A program made the position numbers and the translations under genes. From Plecoglossus altivelis (taxonomy: Eukaryota > Chordata > Actinopteri > Osmeriformes > Plecoglossidae), in the NCBI GenBank assembly GCA_036571765.1, contig BROE01000015.1:3822064-3886063 (forward strand): a stretch of DNA of 64,000 bases, read 5' to 3'. Every line of letters begins with the position of its first letter. The first letter of the stretch is position 1. Shown piece after piece: positions 49,825 to 61,434 of the stretch. The notes below the pieces were generated by a model. The model worked only from the letters and a program-made list of their open reading frames with translations, was not told the origin of the DNA and ran no database searches.

Positions 49825-49985
49825 CGTTGTGTAACAGTAATTACTCCATTGATATTCCTCCGCGCAATTACACCGCCGCGACTCATTTGCATAAATCCAC
49901 TCGTTTTCCAGTGGGGCAGACGAAGGTCTGTAATCTCATTGGGCCGCTTCGCGACATACATTATGTATGGCCATGGGCCTCCTCG
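49825..49985. promoter_or_regulatory. candidate conserved noncoding element with POU octamer and homeodomain palindrome
   Basis: Contains the perfect palindrome agtaattact (49836-49845, TAATTA core), a caattac word and an exact POU octamer ATTTGCAT (49885-49892) within 57 bases. Lies directly after a 200-base CT tract, and its balanced composition contrasts sharply with it. Confidence 0.35.
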
Positions 49986-50433
49986 TTCTTGCTTTCTCTC
50001 TCTCATTTAGTGTATATGTCTCTCTCCCTCTCTTTCCTTGGTTTTGGAGTGCACATAGTCAATAGACAGGTCTGAGTCTGAGAGGGAATGACACCCCACG
50101 GAGACTTTTGTTGATCTTAAACCTGTCTGCACAACAATGGGGTGAAATCTATAGGGGAAACAGCTTCAGGAATTGGAGAACAAAATGATAACAGTCAATG
50201 CATCTGTAATAATGTGGCGTGTAAATGTACAATATATGCATCGAAATGCTTGAGATATCCCTTTTTTAATCTCAGTATATTATCAATCATTCCGAGACCT
50301 CGTACATCGTTTTCCTCGTCGATCCGGTTCTATGAAGAGCAGAAGGAGGTTACCCTTGTACCAATGTGGCTTAAGAAATAGCTAAGAATTTCATGTCTGT
50401 CAACACATTAGTATTATACCATCGCCATGTCAA

Positions 50434-50436
<3 letters not shown>

Positions 50437-50465
<29 letters not shown>
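50437..50465. repeat. C homopolymer (29)
   Basis: A run of 29 C. Other long C/G runs in the intron lie at 47011-47027, 53484-53505 and 59159-59186. Confidence 0.9.
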
Positions 50466-50468
<3 letters not shown>

Positions 50469-50609
50469 CGGACCCAAAGTGTCGAATTGGTCACTGGGGA
50501 GAGTGATGCGATGCTGCTGGGAGTCACCCCCACCACCACCACCACCGAAACCCAATTAAAGGCCATCGCCTTTTCTCCACAACCCACCCACCCCCCCTCT
50601 CTCCTCTAA

Positions 50610-50965
50610 TCTAATTTGCAATGTGGTAGTTTATTGTTTGCCGTTTTAGTGTCACTCAAGTGGCGGTGGGCCGAATTCGATTCCCCACCCCAGACTCACA
50701 GGAAGATTATTAATGCCGTTAGCGAGAGTATTGGGGAACTGCTCGGAGCACCTCAGCAGGGGCCTGATGTTTGCAGGGTTAGCGTGAAGATTTCTCTTTG
50801 TTGTGAAGCCGCGATGAGGGCGTTCAAGCTGCCCGCTTTCCCCTCGGCGGATTCGTTTGGTTTACGACGGGAATCTTTTCGCAGGAGCGCGGTTCAGAGG
50901 CTTGACTTCTGTGGTCAATTAAAGCAGTTAAACTCCTTTAAAACGGTCTGTGGAGAATCTGGGCG
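50610..50965. promoter_or_regulatory. candidate conserved noncoding element in lmx1b intron 2
   Basis: Repeat-free block with words such as ctaatttgcaatg, gattattaatgccgttagc and ggtcaattaaagcagttaaa. Overlapping open frames lack any protein motif. Confidence 0.2.
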
Positions 50966-51240
50966 CAGCGGCCGGGAGATTGGGAAGATGTGGATTGACA
51001 GATGATAGCCTGTCTGTTAGACACTGGACTGGATGCCCACTAAGAGCATCCTAAGCTAGTCCCGAAAGAATTTGGATCTGGATTGATGGAGCTGAACAGC
51101 TAAAGAGTGTTCACGATCCTGACCGCAACCGTGCTGGGACGTCCTGACCACTTGGCATGACCCTTTGTTTCAATAACCCAAATCCAATCTAGCGGAGGAC
51201 ACCAGAGCTCTCTGATGTCCAGTGTCTTTCAATTCCATCG

Positions 51241-51322
51241 TCTGTCTGTCTGTCTCTCTGTGTGTCTGTCTGTCTTTCTTTGTGTCTGTCTGTGTGTCTC
51301 TTTGTTTGCCTGCCTGCCTGCC

Positions 51323-51359
<37 letters not shown>
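51241..51359. repeat. (TCTG)n tetranucleotide microsatellite
   Basis: tctg/tgtc units with tgcc and ttg variants over about 120 bases. It produces Asp-Arg-Gln-Thr repeats in - strand frames. Confidence 0.95.
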
Positions 51360-52334
51360 CACTCGCTCTGGCTTTACCGACCCATGAAACCACCTCCACA
51401 TGTAATCCATCCGCTGCGCTGCACACGCCGTGTCGGTTTAGCGGCTCGTGGGAAACGTACCCAGTCCTCTTCATAGGGAGCGTGCCTTCCGTCGACGCCT
51501 TTCTGCCTCACCGCCCTTCCAAAACAAACACACCAGGTTGGCACATCAAAGGGGCCTTGGCTGGAGAGTGGCAGGGCGGGACAGAACCAAAAGGGAGGAG
51601 GGGGTGGAGGGGTGCTCCAGCTCCACTGCATTAGCACAACTTAACCTGTTCTCACCTGACGTGCTCAGCGAAGCTCAGCTCATCGCATAGCTGACATTGC
51701 TGGGAGGATTAATCACGCTCCCCCCTCTCCCTCCCTTTCTCCAGCCGCCCATTTGTGTTTCCACCGGCCCCCCCCCCCTCTCTCTCCCCCCGCTAACTGT
51801 CAGGGAGCAGCAGAACTCTCCTGGGTTCATTAAAGGCATGACACGGGGATTTTATAATCCGGCCCTGTGGTGGATCCAGGGTTCCCCTCGCCCTGCATTC
51901 GCTCACAATGAGCAGCTATTCAATACACAACAGGCACCACACCCCTCCCCCCCCCCCCCCACCTCCAACCCCCTACCCCGGTAATCTAATAATGGGCCCC
52001 AAATCAGTGGTCGGGTCCCTGAGGTCCAAAAATGACAGGACAAACCCATTACTTTTACCTCAGGCTCTTCGGAGTGTTTTAGTGTGTGCGTGAATGTGTG
52101 TGTGAGTGTGGGCTCGCCTTCCTGCGGCCTGTGGAGTCCTTCGTTCGTCCGTACCGCCGGTTCGATGTGTTTGCAGTAAGAGGTGGGGAGCACGTACCAC
52201 GTTTATCAGATCTGGCCCAACGCGTCTTCCACCCCGACAGCAGTGCTGTCTGACCCCCCCCCTCCTCCTCCTCCTCCTCCTCTCTCCGTTCAGTTTCAAA
52301 GTTTGCTTTTCATTTGCGGGACAGGGCCTCTTTG

Positions 52335-52520
52335 AAATCACCCTCCCCACCAATTATACAATTATAGTTGATAAGCATTTATCTATTTTTTATCAGATTT
52401 GGCAACTTTCACCCGTTCTAACGCTGTCATGCGATGTCTGAAAGGTTTAAGCACGCATGAAGGAGGGAAATTATAGGTCGAACGAGGCGCCTGACAACTG
52501 TCAGAGATTTCTATTGCATT
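52335..52520. promoter_or_regulatory. candidate regulatory block with GATA-like sites
   Basis: AT-rich unique block with caattatacaattatag, followed by gttgataagcatttatc, which contains GATAAG and TTATC GATA-type words 7 bases apart. Follows a (TCC)n tract at 52261-52282. Function inferred only. Confidence 0.2.
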
Positions 52521-54489
52521 GTTGGCCTCTCCCCTCCACCAACCAAAGACGTGGGCGATTTCTGAACGCGTTCTTAAACTTCCACGGCTGAACGCCAGGA
52601 AGGTTCGAGTATCACTTCTGCGCAGTCACGTTATCCTTTTCCTGAAGACGAGGCGTATCGGAGATGTTCCAGTTGTTTCTCTTTCAGTGTCGCCCTAACA
52701 AACCACCCTAACCGCAAGTCGTCTCTAGCTTTAAAGGCTGGTCTCAACCCACAACTTTTGCGCTGTTGCCCTTTTTTGTTCTGCTCAGACAGATCCCTCT
52801 CTCTAATTGAGGATTAAAGCCTGCATCAGCTCCAGCCCCCAAAGACTCGATCATCTCCTAGCGATTATGGTTTGCGGAGAGGAGACGATGGTGTACCGTT
52901 CGCGCCCCTCTTCATGTTTCGGGGAGAGCGAAGCAACCTCGCTGAAAACAGACCGTTTAAAAAAAAAAAACGACAGACGAGCAATGGGTCGTTGGTTTCA
53001 TCTTCCTGCCTCTCCCACCACTTTGGGTTTGTATGGTGATCCCACCGCTGGCACCAGTGTCAACAAGGAAAGGAAGAGAATTTCTTTGCTTTCTGTCAGT
53101 GTGTGTGTGTGTCTCTTTCGTTTTCTTTCTCTCTCTCCCGCTACCTGTCACATACACACACACACACACTCTCCTTCTCTCCTACCCAAGCACACAGATG
53201 CTCCCTTGCCCCCCTGTCCTCCCCCAGGCCCTCTGCTGCCTCCGCCCCCGGGCGCTACACGCTTCCTAATAAAGACTGACAATGAGAGCGAAGCCCAGGG
53301 AACGGCATCAAAGAAGGCTACAGAAGAGCGAGTGTGTCCCTCTGGCAGGCGTGAGCCCAGCGAGAGTTCGCTTCTCCACCCAGCACCCAAACTGGAACCA
53401 GATGTGGGCCCGGCACTGCCCGGCTTGTGCCGCGTCGAGTGGCCCCGTGGCCCCGCGACGTGTTTGCACTCTGTGTTTCCATGCCCCCCCCCCCCCCCCC
53501 CCCCCACACACACACACAGACCCCTTCAGCTTGCTGTCAGTCCCGGAGACTTCCAGTTCACTCAGCACACGAGTCTGACGAGTCCTCTGTGATGTAGGGT
53601 GAGCGTCATGTATTCGTTTATGACGAACCTGCCATGTATGTTTCCTTGTAAGTGCCCGATTTTTAAGTTCGGTCAAACAGGACAGATGGGATCCTGGAAC
53701 ATATTGAGAAAGAAATGTCCTACATTGACATCTATGCATAAGTATGGCAAGCCAAACTGCGCAATGTAACACGTCGATCTGAATGCGTTCAAAACCCGGA
53801 ATCGCATCCATCGAAGCACACCCATACACGCACAATGACTCATCGCACAAAGCCCTTACATTCCAACAACCAACAGCTCTCTACCGTCTGCCAATGCACC
53901 GACCCAGACGGAGAAAATGAGAGAGACTCCATAAAAAAACAGAGGGTGACGGTCATCTTTTATTAGGGATGGTGGGCGTTAAAGACGCAAAGAAAAAAAA
54001 CAACACGAAAAAACGAAAAGCCCAGGGGCGGCGCACTGCCCTGGGGCCTGAGCATGAGAGCAGGTATTGTACCCTGGGAGACACACAGGCCACATGCTCC
54101 TGAGAGGCCCTGGCCCCCCCATCCCCCCCCCTGGTCCCCCGTTCCCCCGCTCATGTTTTCATTCCCTGCTTTTCATCACGTCGGATTATGGCCAGCCCAA
54201 ACCGACACTGAGGGCAATTATATTCAACTTGAATCTTTGTTACCCAACGCCATTTACGTTGGAAACGCACGTCGCATCGCAGTAGTGTGTGTTTGCCTGT
54301 GTGTGTGTGTGTGTGCCCAAATGAGGGAAAGAAGCGGGCGGAGAAAAACGTCCAAACTGTGGCATGTGCGGGGAGAGGTGTAACATACACGTACGCCAAT
54401 GTTAGCGTGTCCACTGGCAAACCTCACCTCTGCCTTCACCCCATTCTGCATGGCAACAGCAGGAGGCAGCTGGGGGCCGCATCCTAGCT

Positions 54490-54616
54490 GAGAGAACGTG
54501 CAAACTCCCCCCTCGAGACGCCTTAGAGAGCCCACTCTAGCACTGAACAGAACCCCCACGCAGGAATCAAACCCAGAACCTTCTTCCTGTGAGGGCAAGT
54601 CACTGGCCATCGTGCC
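54490..54616 (-). mobile_element. degraded tRNA-derived SINE-like fragment
   Basis: Read on the + strand, gagaacgtgcaaactccc, then a stretch with caggaatcaaacccagaacc and ttcttcctgtgaggg, then catcgtgcc, matches the phrase of a widespread fish repeat. On the - strand it gives ggttctgggtttgattcctg, a degenerate RNA polymerase III B box, preceded by a SINE-head-like cacgatggccagtgac. The copy is diverged and lacks clear ends or target-site duplications. Confidence 0.55.
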
Positions 54617-55394
54617 AAGAACAGAAAGTGTCGAGCGTTTTTGGCTGGGCATGTGGGCATTTATTTAGGATTTTTTGTCGCGTGAAGAACAAGGTGTGAA
54701 CTACGGGCTCCTAAACTCTAGACACTCTGGAGTTTTGGTAACGCATTTCTTGAAGGCAACTTCCTGTCTTTTCTTGATCTCGTGTGATTACATTTTGTGA
54801 AAGCACAGCGAGCAAATGGCAGCATAAATGCTACAGAGCCTAGCGAGCGACATCCAAGTGGACCTAAACCACAAGCAAATCCTTTTGTGTTTGGCTTTAC
54901 AATACCGCACAGCTCAATCTACATATCCCAGTTTGCCACTGTTTTCCGCCATTGCGGTAGCATCTGGCTGTGGAAACCGCGGGGATGCGCATCCACCAAT
55001 AAAGGCTTCCCGCGAATCACCTGTCGTACACGATAAGCCCGGGGGCTCGACGCCGCGGGGGTGTCCCTCGACGCACCTGAGGGAAGCATGCCTGTGAGAG
55101 TCACGGCTGCAGATGGAAGCATGGAGGGAGGGAGGGCACGATGGAGAGATGGAGCACCATAATCTGTGTACATGGGCCAACAGCATAGTCGGTGAGACCA
55201 GGTGGGGACGGCTGCAGCCTAGTCTTGGGCTCTCGGGCGGCGGGCGATGCGAGGGCGGTCGCTAACTGACACAAGCCCCCCCCCGCGCGTCGCCATGATC
55301 TCTTCATTCCCACACAAAGAGGAGGGCTCCCCTGGGAAATAAAGCCTTCCCATCTCTCTTCCCCTCCCCTTCCTCCTCTACTCTCCCCCCCCCT

Positions 55395-55560
55395 CTTTTA
55401 GTGCACTTCATATGTAAAAGGGAGCCTTCGCTATTTATGAGTCTATAACTGAGTGACTGGGATCCCCAGTGAAAAAATAAAAACCCTCTGGGTGTTTATT
55501 TATTAGCTGGGGCATGAGGAATGATTGACAGGTGGGATGGAAATGGAGGTTGGGCCCCAG
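55395..55560. promoter_or_regulatory. candidate conserved noncoding element with PBX-MEIS site
   Basis: Contains TGATTGACAG (55522-55531), an exact match to the composite PBX-MEIS/PREP decamer, followed by gtggga. Flanked by unique words such as gctatttatgagtc and gtttatttattagctgg. Motif identity is seen; enhancer function is inferred. Confidence 0.35.
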
Positions 55561-56689
55561 TTTAGTTAGTTGTGCAGATGTACTCATACATAGGATATAG
55601 CTGTATTGTTTGGGGGTGGGGTTTAGACTATATACACAGTGTTTAACAACCAATAATTGTGAGTCAATAAGCAGCAACCAATCAGAATGAGCTTTAGATG
55701 TTTAGAGCTTTGGCGTATAGTGGCTATAGACATGGGAGGAAAGAGCTGCTTCTGTCTACAGTTTTTAATACAGACATCAGAATAGGAATGGCACCGCATC
55801 ACACTTGAGCGATATCAACGAAATAGCGTGAGCCAAACTAACCTGGCTTGACATAAATAGTTGGGGAGAGGTGTGGACTTGCAATAATGTTGAGGCATGC
55901 TCTTTCTTCTAGTTGCTTCTGTGATTCTGAGTGGCAGCGACTGCAGTATCGCTTAGAGAAGGACTACGTTCTCTTCGCTTGTTTGCTGCTTCTCCTGGTG
56001 TCACCCTCTTTGCTTGGTCCGTTAGAGAAGAACGGAGGCTACGGTAGTTACCTCGGCTGCTGGAAGGGACTGTGGCCGAAACGAGAGGCAGAGGCGATGG
56101 GAATCGTTTCCTGACGTCGAACGTTGAGAATCCAATCCGTACCTTGATTGACCGGGTGTCTCAATAATTCGGGAGCAAAGGTTTCCCCAAAAGGAGGGGG
56201 ATCTGAACGTCGGTTATCTTGATAAACCCTACCCAGGGAGAGCTGGCTATAACCACGGTGTCGAAAAACCGGCTTGAAGAAGAGGAGATTAGGCAGTGTC
56301 AAGAGGGTAGCTGAGGCCCAACTCGCTTTCCAGACGCACACAAGCACACAGGCGCAGACGACACACAGACAACCTGAGGCCAATGATCTAATTAGCCTTC
56401 AGTGGTTGACTGCTCCGATGCCTTCGCACATGGCAGAGAGCCAGGCATGTTCTTAACACCCACTTATGTCTGTCTCTGTTTTCCTCTGGTCTCCAAATGC
56501 CTAGAGTCGAAGAAACAAAAAGGGCAGGAACCTTCCAGACCGACGGCCTGTCGGTTTTGTGACGATTGAAGCGCGAGCCGGGGCCCCCGCCACAGTGCGT
56601 CGTTACTCCAGCGCGGCGGAACGACGTCCCTCCAAAACCAAACAAACGAGCACCGTCGACGTCGCCGATTAAGACGAGGCACGCCGATA

Positions 56690-57010
56690 GTCCCCAATCT
56701 CAAAGCCCATTAACTTTCACACCTCAAAGCGCTCAGAAGGCGCAGATCACATCAATTAAGATCCTAATTAGATGTGGAGGAGGGGGGGGGGGTGAAAAAA
56801 AAGCTTAATTCAATCAGAGCCATTATCCCAGCTCTGAGGTCAGAAACCAAGGAGAAGGGGGGGAAACGAGGTTAGAGCTCCCCGCCTCGTCCATCACGCC
56901 TAACTAACTCATTTAGCGAGCGGCGTCGGCCCCGCAAAGCGTTATTACCGTGTCATAACCACTTAGCTGTGATTCGCCACCGTCAAGTGTGGACATATAT
57001 GGCCTTAATC
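56690..57010. promoter_or_regulatory. candidate conserved noncoding element with clustered homeodomain cores
   Basis: atcaattaag and cctaattagatg lie 10 bases apart (TAATTA at 56765-56770). Further words cttaattcaatcag, gttattaccgtg and cttagctgtgattcg follow after a G-run. Conservation is untested. Confidence 0.25.
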
Positions 57011-58454
57011 ACTTTGGTTGGCGCTCCTGTGTCAGCCTCTTTCTGGTATGATACATTGGACGGGACCTCGGCTAACCGCGTTAGCGAAAGCATAGACAGA
57101 CAGTGGGAAAGACCTCGGTTGGAAATGTGACTGTCGAAACGCGTCAGGCAAGTCGACCGTGATGGTTGGGACTTGAAGTGTGGCGGAGGATTTTTCTGCC
57201 TTGTCAAGTGTTGTTTTGAAATAACAACCCCCTCCCCCTCGCCCCCCCCAACCCCCCATACACACACCGAAAAAGCCCCCATCTTCAAACACTTTTGATG
57301 TCAGTTGTTGCTCGGAGTAGAAAGTTCAACGTCAGTCAAACCACGACGAGTCACAAAAGGCCTTTTTCCCCGAGAAGCCTGAAGGCACTCTACTTCCACG
57401 CGAATGGAAAGGCGGGTTTCGTATATCTATTTTTTTTTGTTTTGTTTTCCTTTTGTGTGCGCTCTCCTCTGTAATTGTGTGGAGCGTGCTGATTGAATTA
57501 GACACACGCTTGTCGCCACCTCCCGCGCTGCAGCTGGGCTCTGGCGTCTCGGTGAGCAGGGCCATTGTCCCCCACCCATACAAAAGGGCACCGACAGTTT
57601 ACACATCCACAGAATAATACTTCTCTCGATGAAGATGGAGAGCCAGGGCCATTACGCGGTGTTGCGTTGTAGTTGGAGCAATTGCCAGGGGCTACGGGTC
57701 GTCAAACGGCCTCGTATATCTCTCTGCGTGAAGTGGCCCGACTTTGTCGCATGCGGGACTTGTCTGGTGCTTTGGCCCCGGCGTTGAAATAGGGGAGCTC
57801 GTCCTTTAGCGAGTGGAAACGTTAATAGCGAAGGGATGTAAACTAAACCGCGTTTCATTTGGAAAGGGTCGACGCGTCCCGCAGAGTTAGTGCGAAACGG
57901 ATCCGGCGACAACGTCGAGAACGCATTTGTAAAAATCCCTCCAAAATGAGGAATACAGGGAGGAAGAATTTTGGATGACTTAGAGCAAACACAACTTTGT
58001 TACTGTGCTAAATGTATACCATAAAAACTTTCTTTCTATTCCTTTTTGATGTTGGTTTATTTTATTTAGGATGTCGGAGTTAGAAGGGAGGGGAATTGCT
58101 TCAAAGCCAATTACTATGGGAGATGAAAGGGAAAGGTCTTCCTCAGTCAGTGTGCACCCGCCAGAAATATTGACTCCTGTCAGTATCAGGACAATGCTGA
58201 TCCTGTCTGGGGGTGGAGCTGCGTTCGAGAGGGAGGGAGGAGATGGTAGAGAAGGGGGGGGGGGGCCCAGACACCCCCCAGGGGCGGGTGGTGGGCAAGC
58301 CTGGTGTCCCTTGGGGCAGTGTCATCACACTAAAGGAGGGGTAGGGGTGTGATATGGGGGTAAGGCGGATGGATGCCTAGCTTGAGGGCTTAATGCGCAC
58401 CCTCTGTGCTCCCATTGATGCAGTCATCATGGGCGGTCAGAAGGCAAGTCACCA

Positions 58455-58457
<3 letters not shown>

Positions 58458-58481
<24 letters not shown>
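58458..58481. repeat. (TG)12 microsatellite
   Basis: Uninterrupted TG units. Similar TG tracts lie at 53097-53111 and 60529-60549. Confidence 0.9.
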
Positions 58482-58485
<4 letters not shown>

Positions 58486-59158
58486 AGCGTGCAAGCCCTT
58501 ACCCAGTACCGGAGATCTCACTACCAAGCAAGATGCTGTCATCGCGTTGAGAGCAGTCGCAGCAGTCTGGGTCTACCTTTCTCCACAACGGAGTTTACTT
58601 CCAAGGGCTTTGTACGCGACGCGGTTCATTCCTGAGAAAACCCGCAAACCTCTGGCGGGGTGCGGGCGAGCGGCGCGCCCTGATCCGGCCCCGGACGAGC
58701 ACGCGTTATCCCAGGCTGGTGCCGTGCGTGTCTCGCGTCGACAGACGCGCGTCTGCGCGCGTGCGGGCGCGTGTGTTTGCGTGCGCCTGCCCGTGTCTAA
58801 GCGCCAGGGGTCTGTTTCCATTGCCGCCCATGCAGAATGAAAAGCCACCCTTCTTTCTACCACCTCATTTGTCATCCTCCACCACAAAGCAACGGGGCAG
58901 CATTATATAAACAGCTGCTTTCTCCGCAGTGCGGGAGAGCCTTGTCAGTTCCTGGACACACAAAGAGAAAGGGGGTCCACCCGCCCGGCCCTTCAGGGAC
59001 TGGACGAATTGCCCGTGATGAATGCAGGGCTTTTTTTCCTGATTTGTTGCTGTTTTTTCTCTTCACTCCTACCCACTGAAAAGACCAACGCGGTTGTCTT
59101 GTTTAAAGGGAGCGGATAAGCACGCGAGAAGGAGGCGGGGCTAGTGGTGGTTGGGGAT

Positions 59159-59186
59159 GGGGGGGGGGGGGGGGGGGGGGGGGGGG
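59159..59186. repeat. G homopolymer (28)
   Basis: A run of 28 G followed by aggggc. Reported length is likely unreliable because long homopolymers are error-prone. Confidence 0.9.
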
Positions 59187-61355
59187 AGGGGCTAAACTTC
59201 TGCATGATTATCAAGTAGCCAAATGACTGGACATTTGCAGCGCAAACAACCCAAACACACACACACACTAACACACGATCACACGCCCAAACACACAGCA
59301 GGCTTTCTTTCCCGGGGACGATGGTGGAAGGTGACGTTGAACCAATCGGGGGCCCCTCTGAAGTCATGCGAGGTGTTGATGTTTTCTTTTTTTTTTTGCT
59401 TTTGCCGGCGGGTGGATCTCGTAAATCTTTCCCACAGCGGTTCATATGAAATGATTCACTGCGTGCTCCAAGGGTTTTGGCTCGTAGCCTAAGTCGCGGC
59501 TACGGTTCCCTTATTGAAGTGGGTGATCGAATTCCACTTTGGTGCGAGTGTTGTGCGTACAGTTGATTTGGATTTACCTGTTTGGTTTTTTTTAACTCAC
59601 ACCTCTATCCTTCCTGCATAATTGTATTGAGCTCATGGTCTCCACCCCTCTGCTCTGTATCACCAACCAACTTGATAGGAGGGGAGCCCTCACAGAATTG
59701 CACTTTTTTGCACGATTTTTCCAACAGTTTTCCTAAGAAGATGTCTTGCATCTTCTTGTTTTGCATGGTGGTTGAGGTGAATTTTTTCGTCTATAGAGCC
59801 CTCCATGACCCTGCCTTAAAAAAACATTTTTTTAAACGAATATACAAATACAATTTGATTTGAATAAAGTTGGAATTTGGTTTCTATAGATTGTCACTGT
59901 TTTTAAGCAAACCAGTCAGGAAAGGACCAATGTTTGGGATGTGCTGTCTCAGTCAATGGGCAATGGAATTTGGTGGAACTTTCAGATGACTTTTGTGTGT
60001 GTGTTTGGGCATGCATGAGTTTGCATATGGTTTTGCGATGTTATGTGTGTATGGATGTCTGTGTGTGTGTGTTCACACTTGCATGTGGTGTTCCGACTCA
60101 CCTGCAAGCCAGCCCTGTACAATGAATCTTTTTGGCGACAAAAATTGAGAAAAAAAACCAAGATGGAGACAGATAAAGAATGACTGTATCAGACACCTTA
60201 ACTGCCAAATCACCTGAGGCGCAAGGACTGTAGGACTGCACGCACACACACATACACACACGTCCTTGGAAGTCGTCGCGATTCTCAAGGTAACATTACA
60301 CACAAAGAAAAATTTCCCACCGAGAGGTAAACAAAATATCACTATCACCGATCAACACGTTTCAGCAGGCAGTGACTGAAATTCAAACAATTCTTTAATT
60401 GTTCTTTCCTGTGGTTGGTTACAAGGCCTCCATGCTTTATGGTGCAACGTCTAGACAGCTGCTCAGTCGGCTGTTTTCCTCACACAGCTTCAGAACCATC
60501 AAGACGCAAGCACACACCTCATTGTGCGTGTGTGTGTGTGTGTGTGTGTCCCTGCCTTTTCATTTGTTTGGCATGGCTGTGTGTTATTTCTCCTTTGTTC
60601 AGACTGTTGTCATGGGAACTACATTCAGGGACTATTGTCTTGCAGCACACTTTTTTCTGTTTTTTTTTATTTTTTATTTTTTTAAACATGGCTCCCATGT
60701 CATTTTGTGGAGGGACAGACAGACAGGCATGACCACAAACTACCTTCCCCACGCAGTCGAGGGAGCAGTGTGTTAAAAAAGTGAGAGGGGAAGTCGAGAT
60801 GAGGGCAAAGAACTGGTTTAGAAAAACTTTCGCAAGAAACCCGTGAAGAAAAATGGTCTCTGTAGGTCACTAGCTCCAAAGTATTGTCCAGTGTTCTGCA
60901 ACATTCTAAAAGTCCTGTGAAATAGCAGAAAAAGGACTATGTCATTTTGTGATGTTTTTCTGGCCATGTCCATATTTTTATATACATTTATCAGTCAAAC
61001 AACTCCTCCCACTTAGCTAGTGATGAATTAATAGTTAGCTATTAGTCTACCCTGTCAGATACTAAACGGAAGGTTCTAGCGCTCATCCCTTCACATGTAG
61101 GCCTCCTTGCATGCCTCCTCCATGTTTGGCCAGGACGCTATCTAGCTAGCTAGCTCCATACCAGTGTTGGTCTTCCCCTCTCTCGCCTCCTAGCATATTA
61201 CTCTCCCCTCTGGTACTTTCACACTGTGTCACAAGGTCCTTAAATACACTGTGCAAAAAGAGGAGACAGGGCTAGCAGAGGGGAGTGTTTGTACTGTACG
61301 CGTGTGTGTGGGTGTGTGTTCCTGTGAACACCTGATGGAGATGTGCCAGAAGCTC

Positions 61356-61361
<6 letters not shown>

Positions 61362-61421
<60 letters not shown>

Positions 61422-61434
61422 TCTCTCTCTCCCT
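61362..61434. repeat. (CT)n microsatellite
   Basis: About 70 bases of CT units with one tat interruption. It creates Leu/Ser-rich and Glu/Arg-rich false open frames. Confidence 0.95.

Noticed and set aside
48853..49834. Several Ser/Leu/Pro-rich and Arg/Glu-rich open frames on both strands
   Set aside because: They are direct translations of CT-rich tracts, which lack stop codons in most frames.
51241..51359. Regular repeat that could look like a CRISPR array
   Set aside because: It is a TCTG tetranucleotide microsatellite without spacers, in a vertebrate intron.
52807..53592. 261-codon open frame on the + strand
   Set aside because: It is stitched across CA/TG microsatellites and a 22-base C-run, has low-complexity His-Thr and Pro stretches, no domain and no splice context. 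It lies in lmx1b intron 2.
59582..59870. AATAAA at about 59863 after an AT-rich stretch, with a tail resembling a LINE 3' end
   Set aside because: The similarity to a reverse-transcriptase C-terminus is a few residues only, and there is no target duplication or upstream homology.
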